This document shows, piece after piece, positions 17,770-26,628 of a DNA stretch of 64,000 nt. Where the stretch lies: positions 36,274 to 100,273 of the forward strand of contig CAJMMQ010000009.1 of the NCBI GenBank assembly GCA_905214625.1. The letters are read 5' to 3'. Below the pieces are notes generated by a model that did not search any database, was not told the origin of the DNA, and saw only the letters and a program-made list of their open reading frames with translations. The translations under genes were made by a program, and so were the position numbers. The stretch comes from an uncultured bacterium (GTDB taxonomy: Bacteria; Bacteroidota; Bacteroidia; Bacteroidales; Bacteroidaceae). Position 1 is the first letter of the stretch. Each line of letters starts with the position of its first letter.

Positions 17770-17777
17770 TACTTTTG
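17770..17777 (+). promoter_or_regulatory. Probable -7 element of dgt
   Basis: TACTTTTG matches the -7 consensus and gives a leader of about 40 nt to the ATG at 17824. The -33 position is weak. Confidence 0.5.
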
Positions 17778-17823
17778 CGCAGCTAACCGCCGTATTGTGC
17801 ATACGGCCTTATTTTGCAGAAAG

Positions 17824-19167
17824 ATGATGAACTGGAAACAACTTATATCGAACAAAAGACTCGGACAGGAGTCGCGCCACTCAATAAGGCACGACGACCG
17901 CTCCGAGTTTAAGCGCGACTACGACCGGCTGATATTCTCGGCGCCGTTCCGCCGCATGCAGAACAAGACTCAGGTGTTCCCGCTGCCGGGCAGCATTTTC
18001 GTCCACAACCGCCTCACTCACAGCCTGGAGGTGGCCAGCGTGGGCATGTCGCTCGGCAACGACGTGGCCCACTGCGTTATGAAGACAAGGCCCGAACTGG
18101 CCGACACGCTGTTTACGCAGATTGGCACCATAGTAAGCACGGCATGCCTGGCGCACGACATGGGCAACCCTCCGTTCGGACACTCCGGCGAGAAGGCCAT
18201 TCAGACGTTCTTCACCGAGGGCAAGGGGGCTTATCTTAAAGACAGGCTGAGCCCCGAAATGTGGAACGACATCACTCACTTTGAGGGTAACGCCAACGCG
18301 TTCCGCCTGCTTGCCCACCGTTTCAAAGGGCGACGCGACGGCGGATTCGTGATGACTTACACCACGCTTGCGTCTATCGTGAAATATCCTTTCGCGTCGG
18401 CTCTGGCGGAAAACGGGCACGGTAAATTCGGCTTTTTTTGCACCGAAGCAGATATTTTCAGCCGTATTGCCGACGACCTTGGCATCATACGCAAGTCGGC
18501 CGACGGCTGTCCTGCCGAGTATGCACGCCATCCGCTGGTGTATCTTGTAGAGGCTGCGGACGACATCTGCTACGAGATTATGGACATCGAGGATGCCCAC
18601 AAGCTGAAGATTGTAACGTATGAGGAGACCAAGCGGCTTTTCCTGGATTTCTTCGATGAAATGGGGCAAAATCATATCATGCAGAGAATTCACGACGAGG
18701 AGATAACCGACGACAACGAGAAGGTTATATACATGAGGGCTTGTGTTATCAACGCGCTCGAAAGGGCTTGCGTTGACGCGTTCATGAGGCACGAGGACGA
18801 GATTATGAGGGGCGAGTTCAGCGGCAGTCTTATCGACAGCATCGACGACAGACTGGTTACGGCTTACCGCAACTGCACAGAACTTTCAAAAAAGAAAATC
18901 TACAAGAGCAAGCCGGTGCTCGACGTAGAGCTGAGCGGTTTTAAGATTATGGACAGCCTGATGGAGGTTATGACCGAAGCCGCCGTCAATCCGCAGCGGT
19001 TCTACTCGCGCCAGCTTATCAGCCGCGTGAGCAGCCAGTATGACATCAGCGCGCCCGACCTCGAAACGCGCATCATGGCTGTTATCGACTATATCAGCGG
19101 CATGACCGACGTGTATGCGCTCGACATTTATCAGAAAATCAACGGAATAAGTCTGCCGATTGTTTAA
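17824..19167 (+). CDS. dgt: Deoxyguanosine triphosphate triphosphohydrolase (dGTPase)
   Basis: This HD-superfamily enzyme cleaves dNTPs, typically dGTP, to the nucleoside and triphosphate. NRLTHSLEVA gives the first metal His (residue 66 from the start used) and LAHDMGNPPFGHSGE the HD pair at 111-112. Start at 17824 (MMNWKQL) is preferred over 17797, whose extra nine residues overlap the leader; the adjacent ATG at 17827 is equally possible. Length of 447 is normal for dGTPase. It is divergent from dut and followed by a strong terminator. Confidence 0.93.
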   Translation: MMNWKQLISNKRLGQESRHSIRHDDRSEFKRDYDRLIFSAPFRRMQNKTQVFPLPGSIFVHNRLTHSLEVASVGMSLGNDVAHCVMKTRPELADTLFTQIGTIVSTACLAHDMGNPPFGHSGEKAIQTFFTEGKGAYLKDRLSPEMWNDITHFEGNANAFRLLAHRFKGRRDGGFVMTYTTLASIVKYPFASALAENGHGKFGFFCTEADIFSRIADDLGIIRKSADGCPAEYARHPLVYLVEAADDICYEIMDIEDAHKLKIVTYEETKRLFLDFFDEMGQNHIMQRIHDEEITDDNEKVIYMRACVINALERACVDAFMRHEDEIMRGEFSGSLIDSIDDRLVTAYRNCTELSKKKIYKSKPVLDVELSGFKIMDSLMEVMTEAAVNPQRFYSRQLISRVSSQYDISAPDLETRIMAVIDYISGMTDVYALDIYQKINGISLPIV

Positions 19168-19191
19168 TTTTACGGCAACAATACATAACGA

Positions 19192-19234
19192 AAACGGAGA
19201 CGGCATGTTGTTATCAGACATGCCGTCTCCGTTT
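19192..19234 (+). terminator. Intrinsic terminator of dgt
   Basis: A 16-bp perfect stem (19192-19207 with 19219-19234, core GGAGACGGCATG) encloses an 11-nt loop and is followed by TTCATT after a T run. It starts 25 bp after the dgt stop. Confidence 0.9.
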
Positions 19235-19463
19235 TTCATTATCACAAGCCATTATAATTCAGCCGGATTACTCTTTTATATCGAGCGCGTTTCTATCAGA
19301 CTTTTCATTGGCGCAGCGGGATAGTAAAAAACAGACAAAAAGGCGCCGGATTATAATAAACACCTGTCGGCGGAATTAATTGTTCCCTTTTGCGGCACGC
19401 ACTTACGGTTTGTTACATTTCAGGTACTTTTACTTACGGTTTCAGCCTATTTCCGACAAGCAT

Positions 19464-19554
19464 GCAAAAGGTATCCTTTTATAGTGTAAAAGGTGGTCTT
19501 TCACAAGACGAAAGGCCGTGTCTTGCAGGCTGAAAGGGCACCATTTGAAACTGT
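19464..19554. repeat. Tandem array of four ~22 bp mini-palindromes
   Basis: Units begin AAAAGGTATCCTTTTATAG, AAAAGGTGGTCTTTCACAAG, AAAGGCCGTGTCTTGCAGG and AAAGGGCACCATTTGAAAC, spaced 22-23 bp. Most contain an AAAGG...CCTTT-type dyad. The array lies in the 441-bp gap between dgt and the next lipoprotein gene; the rest of that gap shows only a duplicated ACTTACGGTTT motif (about 19401 and 19432). Confidence 0.6.
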
Positions 19555-19608
19555 AACCAACGCCATGCCACTTAAAATAATTCCGCCGACGGGCAATAAA
19601 CGTTTTTG

Positions 19609-20310
19609 CTACTTATACAATTCATAAGAATTATACTCTATTCCCGTTTCAACATCTTTGGCCGAAAGAACAAAGTAGCGCCTGTTGCCCCATTGCCCGT
19701 TCCATGTGTACAAAAACTCATCTCCGTCGCCTTCCGACTTATATCCACAATCGTAAGGAGTGTACCACCCCTGCAAGTCCCACGTGCTAAGTTCTACTTT
19801 ATAGCGTCCTTTTGCATTGATGCGGTATTCAGCCTTCATCGTATTCTCCGATACAAGATGCAGCACCAGCTTAATGTCGCTGTCATCAGTTGTTCCGGGA
19901 GTTTTGACCGATGTTTCTTTAGAATAAATTATAGAATTGCCGAATTCTCTGTATGCCCTGAAATAATAAGTTGTATTCGGCTCCAATAAATCCGTTGCTG
20001 AATAAGAATCGCTATTTGGCCGTACAACCCCTGTACTCGTGCTATTGTCATACACAGTAGGATGAGGCGACTTGCCATAACACATACCGGCAACAAGATA
20101 ATCATCGGGGTCGGTAAAATTTTCAGGATGGCTGTATTCTATACGGTAATAAGCCCGTATAGGAGAAACCGAACTGATTTTCACGGTAAGTCCTTCTGCC
20201 GGCACTGTCTGCACTCCGCCACCGTCACCATCATCATCAGAGTCGCTGCATCCCCATGCTCCCATAAGCACAAACAGCGTGGCACTAACAAATAAAAAAA
20301 AGTTTTTCAT
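19609..20310 (-). CDS. Lipoprotein with fibronectin-III-like domain, unknown function
   Basis: From the ATG at 20310 the protein has 233 residues. It starts MKNFFLFVSATLFVLMGAWG with lipobox Cys21, followed by an Asp/Gly-rich linker (SDSDDDGDGGG) typical of surface-exposed Bacteroidetes lipoproteins. Residues ~33-130 resemble an FN3-like sandwich, with the closing signature LEPNTTYYFRAYREFG. The C-terminal ~100 residues are unassigned. The longer frame to 20346 lacks a signal peptide at its N-terminus, so I rejected that start. It stands alone under a consensus promoter. No function can be given. Confidence 0.75.
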   Translation of the reverse strand: MKNFFLFVSATLFVLMGAWGCSDSDDDGDGGGVQTVPAEGLTVKISSVSPIRAYYRIEYSHPENFTDPDDYLVAGMCYGKSPHPTVYDNSTSTGVVRPNSDSYSATDLLEPNTTYYFRAYREFGNSIIYSKETSVKTPGTTDDSDIKLVLHLVSENTMKAEYRINAKGRYKVELSTWDLQGWYTPYDCGYKSEGDGDEFLYTWNGQWGNRRYFVLSAKDVETGIEYNSYELYK

Positions 20311-20491
20311 ATCATTCTCATTATATTCCGGCACAGGCTCACACACACCGGACGATAAAACATCATAATACTATATACTGCCGGAAGCGTATGAGCCTGC
20401 AAGAGCCGTAGCGTAAACTTACGCCCTACCGGACGCTCCCTGTCAGCAATTTGTACGCATGCTCACATTTTATTGCGGCCACTGTCAACTG

Positions 20492-20523
20492 CAAAGATAA
20501 CATTATGCAGCAATATATACAAA
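20492..20523 (-). promoter_or_regulatory. Consensus promoter of the FN3-like lipoprotein gene
   Basis: On the minus strand TTTG (20520-20523), 20 bp, then TATCTTTG (20492-20499). The leader to the ATG at 20310 is about 175 nt, unusually long, and includes 20383-20440 with several short GC-rich dyads. The rest of the gap 20524-20753 shows nothing else recognisable. Confidence 0.7.
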
Positions 20524-20753
20524 TAAATTTGTTCAAATCACCTGTCTGTTCTTTGATTATCACAAATTTCACATAGCGGAATACGATACTTATGTGAAAT
20601 TTTGAACGTTAACGTTTAACCCAAATCAGTCACACAACAGAATAAACATAGTCAGAAAGCAGGGCTACTTGCATCGGCAAACATAATAAGAAAAGACACA
20701 AGCTAACCGCAAACAACAATCAGGTTTCGTTGTCTTTCCGCTTTGCCAAACGG

Positions 20754-23267
20754 TTAAAGACTTATCTGCGCGCTCAATATTATCTCGCGAGGGCGCAGGT
20801 TGTAGTATGTGGTTGACGACGACGCACTGCCGTAATAGGTAACGGCATAGTTGCGTCTGTTAAAAATGTTACGCAGCGCGGCCTGTAGTCTTACTTTCTT
20901 CAGTCGCCACACAACACCGGCATCGGCAAGCAGCGTGTTGACGGTCTGAGCCGACTGCAGTTCGTTGCGGTAGTGAACGGCCGACAAGGTTATGTCTACG
21001 TTGCCTATAGTCTGCGTGTAAGACAGGTTCTGACGCCAGCAGAACAGCATATTTTGTGCGGTTTCATCGGTATTCATGCCGTTCACAGTGAATTGTCCCG
21101 CATAATAAAATGTGCCGAAAGACGGCGAGAAAGTTATTTCGGGCGACATGGTAAAGGTGTGTGCCCTGTAGCCTGTAACGGCCGACATAGACAGCTGTCC
21201 GCCCACCGAACAGGCATACTGCAGGGCAAGGAGCGTCTTTAAGTGCAGACTGAAAAAGCCCTTTGACACCTCAGCTTTTACGAAGGCCGACTGCCGGCTG
21301 TTGCCTTTTTCGGCAACATAATATCTGTATCGGCCGTCGGTTATGGCCATGTCGGTCATCACGTTGCTCCGTATATGGCTATAGCTTGCCGTGAATGTCC
21401 AGAAAAGTTCTTTCACGGGGCGCTTGTAGTCGTAAGTTATGTATGCGCTCAAAGTGCGGTCAACGGGAACGACGCCGCACGTTGCGTAAGTTGTCCGGTA
21501 GTCGAAGGCGTATTCATCGAGCACAAAACTGTTCCATTCTCCCGGTTTCATCGTATATCCGCCCCATGCCGTAAGCTCGCCGCGCACGCCGGTCTTGCAG
21601 TTGAAATAGAGCGACGGCGAAGCATACAGCAGGTTTCTGTTCTGCGCCGTAAGCCGCTGCCACCTTACAGGCACGTCGATGTTGAGCCTCATGCGGCCGC
21701 GGCGATATTCAATTCCGGGCGTTGCATAAACTTCCACAGAGGTGTTGCGTCCGCGCAGGTTGAGGTGTTCTATGGCAAAGCCGGCCTTATAACTTTGCGT
21801 GAAATATCGGCCGGGCAGAACCAGCTCTGCGCTGTTGTCGGTGTGCCAAAGCAGGTTTTTCAGCTCTTCCGTGGTGCCGTCAACGTTCAGCGAGAACGGA
21901 GCGTAATGAAAATCTGCCGTCGAGCGCACCGTAAAAGTATTGTCGCCAAGCGTAAATAAGCGCGAAAAACTGTTCAAAAGGCGCATTTCGGGAGTTTTTA
22001 TAATCTGTACAGTGGTGCCCTGTGCTGTTCCTTCTATACGTGAAATGCCCTCACGCCTTGTGCCTTCTGCCAGAAAATACTCGTTACCGTAGGTTTTTGA
22101 GTTGTTCACCGTACTCGTGAAATCCACGTAAACATTATCTCTTTTTATGCAAGAATAGTCGGTTTCATCTGTCGTTTCAACGGCGGAATTGTCAAAATAG
22201 TATGATGAAGTGTTGGCGGTTGTCTGCTCCTCGGTGCTGTGCATGTATCCTGCCGTGATGCGCCAGTCGCTTCCTCTTGCCGTCTTTGCCGTGTGCTTTA
22301 CGTTCAGACTATACGAGCGGTTGAAGCGGAGACGCTCATCGTCGATGGGTGCGGCCAGCTCCGGCTGAGAGAGTAATTGCGGAACATCTGCCCCGGAGTC
22401 ATAACCGGTGGTGCCGCCAATGGCAAGCACGTCATTGCTGCGGCTGAGGTCGCGACCCGAACAGTCGTATTCGGCATCATACAAACTCTGCCTTTTCCGC
22501 CCTATCTGCAATGCCTCGGCTCCGCCCATAAGCTCGGTGGCCTTCAGCGGAAAGGGCACAGCCACCGCAGGTTTAAGCGTTGTCATCCATATGTCGCGCG
22601 CTCCCGGCTTCAGCTTTATGTTCATTGCCACGTCGTCGGTGAACACCTTGTCGCGCAAAGCCTTCACTGGCTGGTCGTGCTGTATCACTTCGGCACGGGC
22701 GACATCTTCAGGTTTCAGCGTTTCGTTCAGCCTGTTGTAGCGCCCGCCCGTCAGGTCCATATCTTCAACAGTAAAACGGCTGATGTCTTTTCCGTTGAAA
22801 CTTATCTTGCCGTTTTTATCTACATCCACCCCGGGCAGCTTTTTCAGCACGTCCTTCAGCGAGTTGTCGCGCTCGTCGGCAAACTGCGACAGGTCGTAAC
22901 TTATGGTGTCTTTCAATCCGGCTATGCGTCCGCTCTTCACCAGCACCTCTCTCAACTCAAACACTTCGGGCACCATCTGTATGCTGACATGCCGTCCCGG
23001 ACTCACCCGCACTGTATGTTTGCGGTAGCCGAGAAAACTTACTGAAAGGCAGTCGCCGGCTTTTGCGGCGATGGAGAACGCTCCCTTGTCGTCAGCATTG
23101 GTAAATGCCACCGCCTTTCCGCCACGCATTAGCGTAACCGCAGCCATGGGCAGCGGCTCATGAGTGGCAGAATCCGTAACAACACCCGTAACCGACTGCT
23201 GTGCCGAAACATACAAGCTGAACGGCAGCAATAGCAATGTTATAAATATCCTTATTATTCCTTTCAT
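20754..23267 (-). CDS. TonB-dependent outer-membrane receptor (beta-barrel family, not SusC)
   Basis: From the ATG at 23267 (MKGIIRIFITLLLLPFSLYV) the protein is 837 residues with a signal peptide. A carboxypeptidase-regulatory-like domain follows (about 24-105, VTGVVTDSATHEPLPMAAVT), then a plug-like region with LKDVLKKLPGVDV and DKNGKISFNGK, and a long barrel ending ...LRPREIILSAQISL with the terminal aromatic/hydrophobic pattern of outer-membrane strands. The plug type (KLPGV followed by NGK) is that of the outer-membrane beta-barrel family often paired with GLPGLI proteins. The GLPGLI gene lies 49 bp upstream. The ligand is unknown; a peptide, metal or siderophore is as likely as a glycan. 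Confidence 0.88.
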   Translation of the reverse strand: MKGIIRIFITLLLLPFSLYVSAQQSVTGVVTDSATHEPLPMAAVTLMRGGKAVAFTNADDKGAFSIAAKAGDCLSVSFLGYRKHTVRVSPGRHVSIQMVPEVFELREVLVKSGRIAGLKDTISYDLSQFADERDNSLKDVLKKLPGVDVDKNGKISFNGKDISRFTVEDMDLTGGRYNRLNETLKPEDVARAEVIQHDQPVKALRDKVFTDDVAMNIKLKPGARDIWMTTLKPAVAVPFPLKATELMGGAEALQIGRKRQSLYDAEYDCSGRDLSRSNDVLAIGGTTGYDSGADVPQLLSQPELAAPIDDERLRFNRSYSLNVKHTAKTARGSDWRITAGYMHSTEEQTTANTSSYYFDNSAVETTDETDYSCIKRDNVYVDFTSTVNNSKTYGNEYFLAEGTRREGISRIEGTAQGTTVQIIKTPEMRLLNSFSRLFTLGDNTFTVRSTADFHYAPFSLNVDGTTEELKNLLWHTDNSAELVLPGRYFTQSYKAGFAIEHLNLRGRNTSVEVYATPGIEYRRGRMRLNIDVPVRWQRLTAQNRNLLYASPSLYFNCKTGVRGELTAWGGYTMKPGEWNSFVLDEYAFDYRTTYATCGVVPVDRTLSAYITYDYKRPVKELFWTFTASYSHIRSNVMTDMAITDGRYRYYVAEKGNSRQSAFVKAEVSKGFFSLHLKTLLALQYACSVGGQLSMSAVTGYRAHTFTMSPEITFSPSFGTFYYAGQFTVNGMNTDETAQNMLFCWRQNLSYTQTIGNVDITLSAVHYRNELQSAQTVNTLLADAGVVWRLKKVRLQAALRNIFNRRNYAVTYYGSASSSTTYYNLRPREIILSAQISL

Positions 23268-23316
23268 AGTAAACAGCATTAAAAAAGCAGGTTGAAGACG
23301 CCCATGATTAGACTGC

Positions 23317-24159
23317 TTATCGCTCTATCGGATTATAGGGAACGCCCTTGGGCGGAGCTATTGACTTGCCGCTACGGTCTTGCATCTTTACCGTCACCTT
23401 GCCGCCGGCAGTCATATAGCCTACAGGATCAGAATAATAACGGCAATAAAGGCCGTCCAGGTCCTTGCGGCTTACATTCTCGTAACCTCCACCTTTATAA
23501 TATATCGGGCGAGGTTCATCGACGGTTTTAATGCCTATCGCCTCAAAAATATAATCGCGACGGCTATCATAAGCACGCAAGACAAGCCCCGGCAGTCCGC
23601 CAAGTTTCCACGGACCGTAATAAAGAGGAATATCTTCGGCGTACCATGCGCTCCACCGGCGGCCTTTATAGGTGGCTGTGGCAAGTCGGCATGGGTAGCC
23701 AAGAATGGTGGCAGAACTGTCGGGACAGAGCTGCCACTGCGGTTTTTCAACGTTTTCAACGCAGACAAAGCGGTCGAGGCCGAGCTTTTCGGTGAACGAC
23801 AAGCGACCTGTTTCGGGATAGTTGGAATACAATCTCCACGAGATACGGCCAAGCGAGCTGTACTGTGTGGCACCACGGCTTAGAAGCTCGGCATTGATCG
23901 AGTCGCTTCTGAAGGCGTCGTAACTGTAGAAAGCTGTAACCTTGCGCCCCACTTCGAGCAGCATTGTTTCGTGAGCCGCCTTTACAGGCACATTCAGCGT
24001 ATCCTCAACATAGGCCATGTCATAAGTTATCAAGTAGTGCAAAGTGTCGCACGGCTTTCCGGGCTGCAGGTCTTCAGGCGTGAACACGTTAATGTTGGTC
24101 TGCGCGCTGCCCAACATTGCGCTGACGGCGAGAAGAGATATGGATAAAAATCGTTTCAT
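23317..24159 (-). CDS. GLPGLI family protein
   Basis: The 280-residue protein has a signal peptide (1-19, ending GSAQ). It carries the family signature GGLPGLVL in the centre, preceded by AWYAEDIPLYYGPWKL. GLPGLI proteins are periplasmic or outer-membrane Bacteroidetes proteins of unknown biochemical role, usually next to TonB receptors. It is the first gene of a two-gene unit with the receptor and is divergent from a membrane-bound winged-helix regulator, the obvious candidate controller. A -7-like TAATTTTG lies at 24185-24192. Confidence 0.9.
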   Translation of the reverse strand: MKRFLSISLLAVSAMLGSAQTNINVFTPEDLQPGKPCDTLHYLITYDMAYVEDTLNVPVKAAHETMLLEVGRKVTAFYSYDAFRSDSINAELLSRGATQYSSLGRISWRLYSNYPETGRLSFTEKLGLDRFVCVENVEKPQWQLCPDSSATILGYPCRLATATYKGRRWSAWYAEDIPLYYGPWKLGGLPGLVLRAYDSRRDYIFEAIGIKTVDEPRPIYYKGGGYENVSRKDLDGLYCRYYSDPVGYMTAGGKVTVKMQDRSGKSIAPPKGVPYNPIER

Positions 24160-24184
24160 AGTAACAAAAGTTTTGGTTCATGCC

Positions 24185-24300
24185 GCAAAATTAACGCAGG
24201 CAGGCCGATGAAAAGGCATATTTTTATTACTTGCGTATTACCGGGCGTATTACTAAAATATTATTGACACCACGCAGTTCTCCTTAATTTGCTATATTTG
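24185..24300. promoter_or_regulatory. Divergent promoter region, GLPGLI operon / regulator
   Basis: Minus strand: TAATTTTG at 24185-24192 for the GLPGLI-receptor pair. Plus strand: TATATTTG at 24293-24300 for the regulator. Neither has a good -33 box, which often means activator dependence. The ~100 bp between them is where the regulator would be expected to bind. Confidence 0.45.
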
Positions 24301-24388
24301 CATAAGCTTTACGCTCCCGCCATGACACGAACAGCGGCATGGCGCAAGGCCGGAGCAACTTATCAGTTGAACAAAATACAACCGTAAA

Positions 24389-25474
24389 ATGAACAGAAGG
24401 ATAAAACATGTTTGGACTATAAGCATCGTGGCGATGACGGCAATATTCGCCATGCAGGCTTACTGGCTCTACAACCAATACGAATACAGCAGCATGGTTA
24501 AGGCTGAAGAACTGAAAGAGGCTTGCACCAAGGCTCTTGAAGCTGAAAAGGATATAAGAATTGACAAATATGAAGACGGCAAAGACGACAGCAACTACGT
24601 AAGAATGCAGATTGTGCTGAAGATTGATCAGAACGCAAGAAAGATAAAAGAGAAAGACAGATGCGTGAAATCGACGATAAAATACATTCTGCCGGACACG
24701 AAAAAACAGCTGAAAGTTAAAAACATAGACATGACTGAAGGTGTGGAACTGACATCGAGATACATGGCCTCTCAGGAAAAGCAGTTCGACCGCAGCAGAT
24801 TCGACTCACTGCTGTATGCTGCCGAAGGCGTAAAGACCGACAGCTTCAGGTTTGTGAGGACAAACCGGTGCATGGTGAAGCCGGTGTTCAGCGTGAGCGG
24901 CGGACTAAACAAGACGCTGCACGTAAGATATTCGACCAATCCGCTTGAAATGGAAGCCGTAGAAATGACCATTCACGTGCCGGCATCGCAGATAATCATG
25001 ATGATGAGCCGGCAGCTCGCCGCAAGCGTGGCGCTGCTCGTTATACTGGGCTTCTGCATGATGTACCAGATTAAGACGATAATGATTCAGCGCCGCATAA
25101 ACGCCATAAGGCACGAGTTTATGAAAAACATGATTTATGAGATGAAACAGCCGCCCGCCACGGCAGCCGACGACGCCACGGCGATAAAGATAGGCTCAAC
25201 GCTGTTTTTTTACGAGCTAAACGAGCTTCGCCACGGCAACGAAAAGGTGATTATTACCAGCCGACAGGCCGAACTGCTACGCATACTTGCCGAAAACATC
25301 AACAAGGTGGTGGAGCGCGAAGTTCTGCTGAAAGAGGTGTGGGGCGACGACTCTTACTCTAACTCCATGGCACTGAACGTGCAGATTACCTACCTAAGAA
25401 GGGCGCTGAAAAGCGACACCACGCTAAACATAGAGGCTATTATAAGAAAGGGATATGTGCTGAAGACAATTTAA
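24389..25474 (+). CDS. Membrane-bound winged-helix regulator with a kinase-like N-terminus
   Basis: The 361-residue protein has a first membrane span (8-28), an extracytoplasmic domain of about 175 residues, a second span (206-228), and a C-terminal OmpR/PhoB-type winged helix (about 267-361; LLKEVWGDDSYSNSMALNVQ and IIRKGYVLKTI are diagnostic). Between the second span and the winged helix lies RHEFMKNMIYEMKQPP (241-256), which resembles the H-box of Bacteroidetes histidine kinases (F-x-NNMTHE-x-KTP) with Tyr250 where the phospho-acceptor His would be. No ATPase domain and no receiver domain are present. It should act as a ToxR-like one-component regulator, probably of the divergent GLPGLI-receptor operon. 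Confidence 0.85.
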   Translation: MNRRIKHVWTISIVAMTAIFAMQAYWLYNQYEYSSMVKAEELKEACTKALEAEKDIRIDKYEDGKDDSNYVRMQIVLKIDQNARKIKEKDRCVKSTIKYILPDTKKQLKVKNIDMTEGVELTSRYMASQEKQFDRSRFDSLLYAAEGVKTDSFRFVRTNRCMVKPVFSVSGGLNKTLHVRYSTNPLEMEAVEMTIHVPASQIIMMMSRQLAASVALLVILGFCMMYQIKTIMIQRRINAIRHEFMKNMIYEMKQPPATAADDATAIKIGSTLFFYELNELRHGNEKVIITSRQAELLRILAENINKVVEREVLLKEVWGDDSYSNSMALNVQITYLRRALKSDTTLNIEAIIRKGYVLKTI

Positions 25475-25499
25475 TCCAAAACCGCATTAGTATCTGGCA

Positions 25500-25556
25500 T
25501 AAAAAAACTGCCGTCAGACAGCCTCAATACGGCTAAAGTCTCACGACAGGAGTTTT
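25500..25556. terminator. Imperfect hairpin between convergent genes
   Basis: AAACTGCCGTC near 25507-25517 partly pairs with GACAGGAGTTT near 25545-25556, with GCC...GGC inside, and is followed by T-rich sequence on both strands. It would serve the regulator and glsB. Mismatches make this a weak call. Confidence 0.35.
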
Positions 25557-25581
25557 AATGTGTATGTTATAATATCAGATT

Positions 25582-26571
25582 TTATTTCTCCTTATATATT
25601 ATCTTGTTTGCTCCCGACGTAATCTTCAGAGCATCGGGATTCTCTTTAATAAACGAGTCGATGTGGCGTATGCGCTTTTCCTCAAGAATCTCGTCTACGG
25701 CAATAAGTATGCCTGTTTCCTCAACATCGCCGAAGCCATAGTTGATGGCCGTGCCAAACATTTTCATAGTAGGACTGAGGCCCATATAGGCATTAACCAG
25801 CGGCGGGATGTTGTAGCCCATCTTGCGCACCTCGCGGTTGAGTATGCGGTAGTCGTCCTTAAACGATTCCTCACAGAAAAGCTGCTCCAGCTCCTTCTCG
25901 TCGGTCTCTATTTTCAGCGGTTTCATCGGTATTATGAGGTCGTCAGGGTCGTTAAAATGCTTTTTCAGGAAGTACAGAATCATGTCGCGGCCCTTGCGCA
26001 CGTATGACGGATACATGGTCATCTTGCCGAAGAAGTACTTCACGTTGGGCATCACCACGGTGAGTGCCCCCAGTCCGTCCCACAGGTTGTCGAGCGCAAA
26101 AAGGCTCTTGGCCCCCATTTTAGAGCTTTGATAATCGAGAGATACGAACGAGCGTCCGAGCTCTATTGTCTGCGGCATATAGTCTTTCATAAACTTCTCA
26201 GAGAAATGAAACATGTGCCCCGTAGCAAGTATGGGCTGCCCGTTCTCGTCGAGTTCAACATCTGTTCCGAGCAAATAGCGGTATCCGCCGATAATCTCTT
26301 CAGCCTCGGGATTCCACACTATAAGCTGCTTGTAGCAATTTTCCATCGTGTCAAACTCGTCGATGTCCATGCTCTTGCCCGTTCCGCCGCCTGCCTCACG
26401 GAATGCAATCTCGCGCAGTCGCCCAATTTCCTTCATCACATTGGGCGAGTTGTGAGCCGTTATAACATAAATCTCATTGTTGCTCTTGTTTGTCATTCTG
26501 AGTTGCCGTTCGGGCGTAAGCTCACTTTTAAGCAGTTCTTTGTCAATCGGCTGGATGATCTCTTGTTCCAT
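25582..26571 (-). CDS. glsB: Glycine N-acyltransferase GlsB (GNAT/OlsB-like)
   Basis: The 329-residue protein belongs to the hemolysin/OlsB-like acyltransferase group: IGRLREIAFREAGGGTGKSM, a YRYLLG strand, ELGRSFVSLDYQ and the C-terminal IPPLVNAYMGL segment. In Bacteroides GlsB attaches a 3-hydroxy fatty acid to glycine, the first step of glycine-lipid (flavolipin precursor) synthesis, with GlsA adding the second acyl chain. The partner-like acyltransferase gene lies 57 bp upstream, which supports the assignment. The general family is sure; the glycine specificity is by homology and context. Confidence 0.8.
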   Translation of the reverse strand: MEQEIIQPIDKELLKSELTPERQLRMTNKSNNEIYVITAHNSPNVMKEIGRLREIAFREAGGGTGKSMDIDEFDTMENCYKQLIVWNPEAEEIIGGYRYLLGTDVELDENGQPILATGHMFHFSEKFMKDYMPQTIELGRSFVSLDYQSSKMGAKSLFALDNLWDGLGALTVVMPNVKYFFGKMTMYPSYVRKGRDMILYFLKKHFNDPDDLIIPMKPLKIETDEKELEQLFCEESFKDDYRILNREVRKMGYNIPPLVNAYMGLSPTMKMFGTAINYGFGDVEETGILIAVDEILEEKRIRHIDSFIKENPDALKITSGANKIIYKEK

Positions 26572-26628
26572 CTTATAAAAAATTAAGAGGTTTGTTTGTT
26601 GATGTATCTCTGTTTTTAACCTGTTTCA

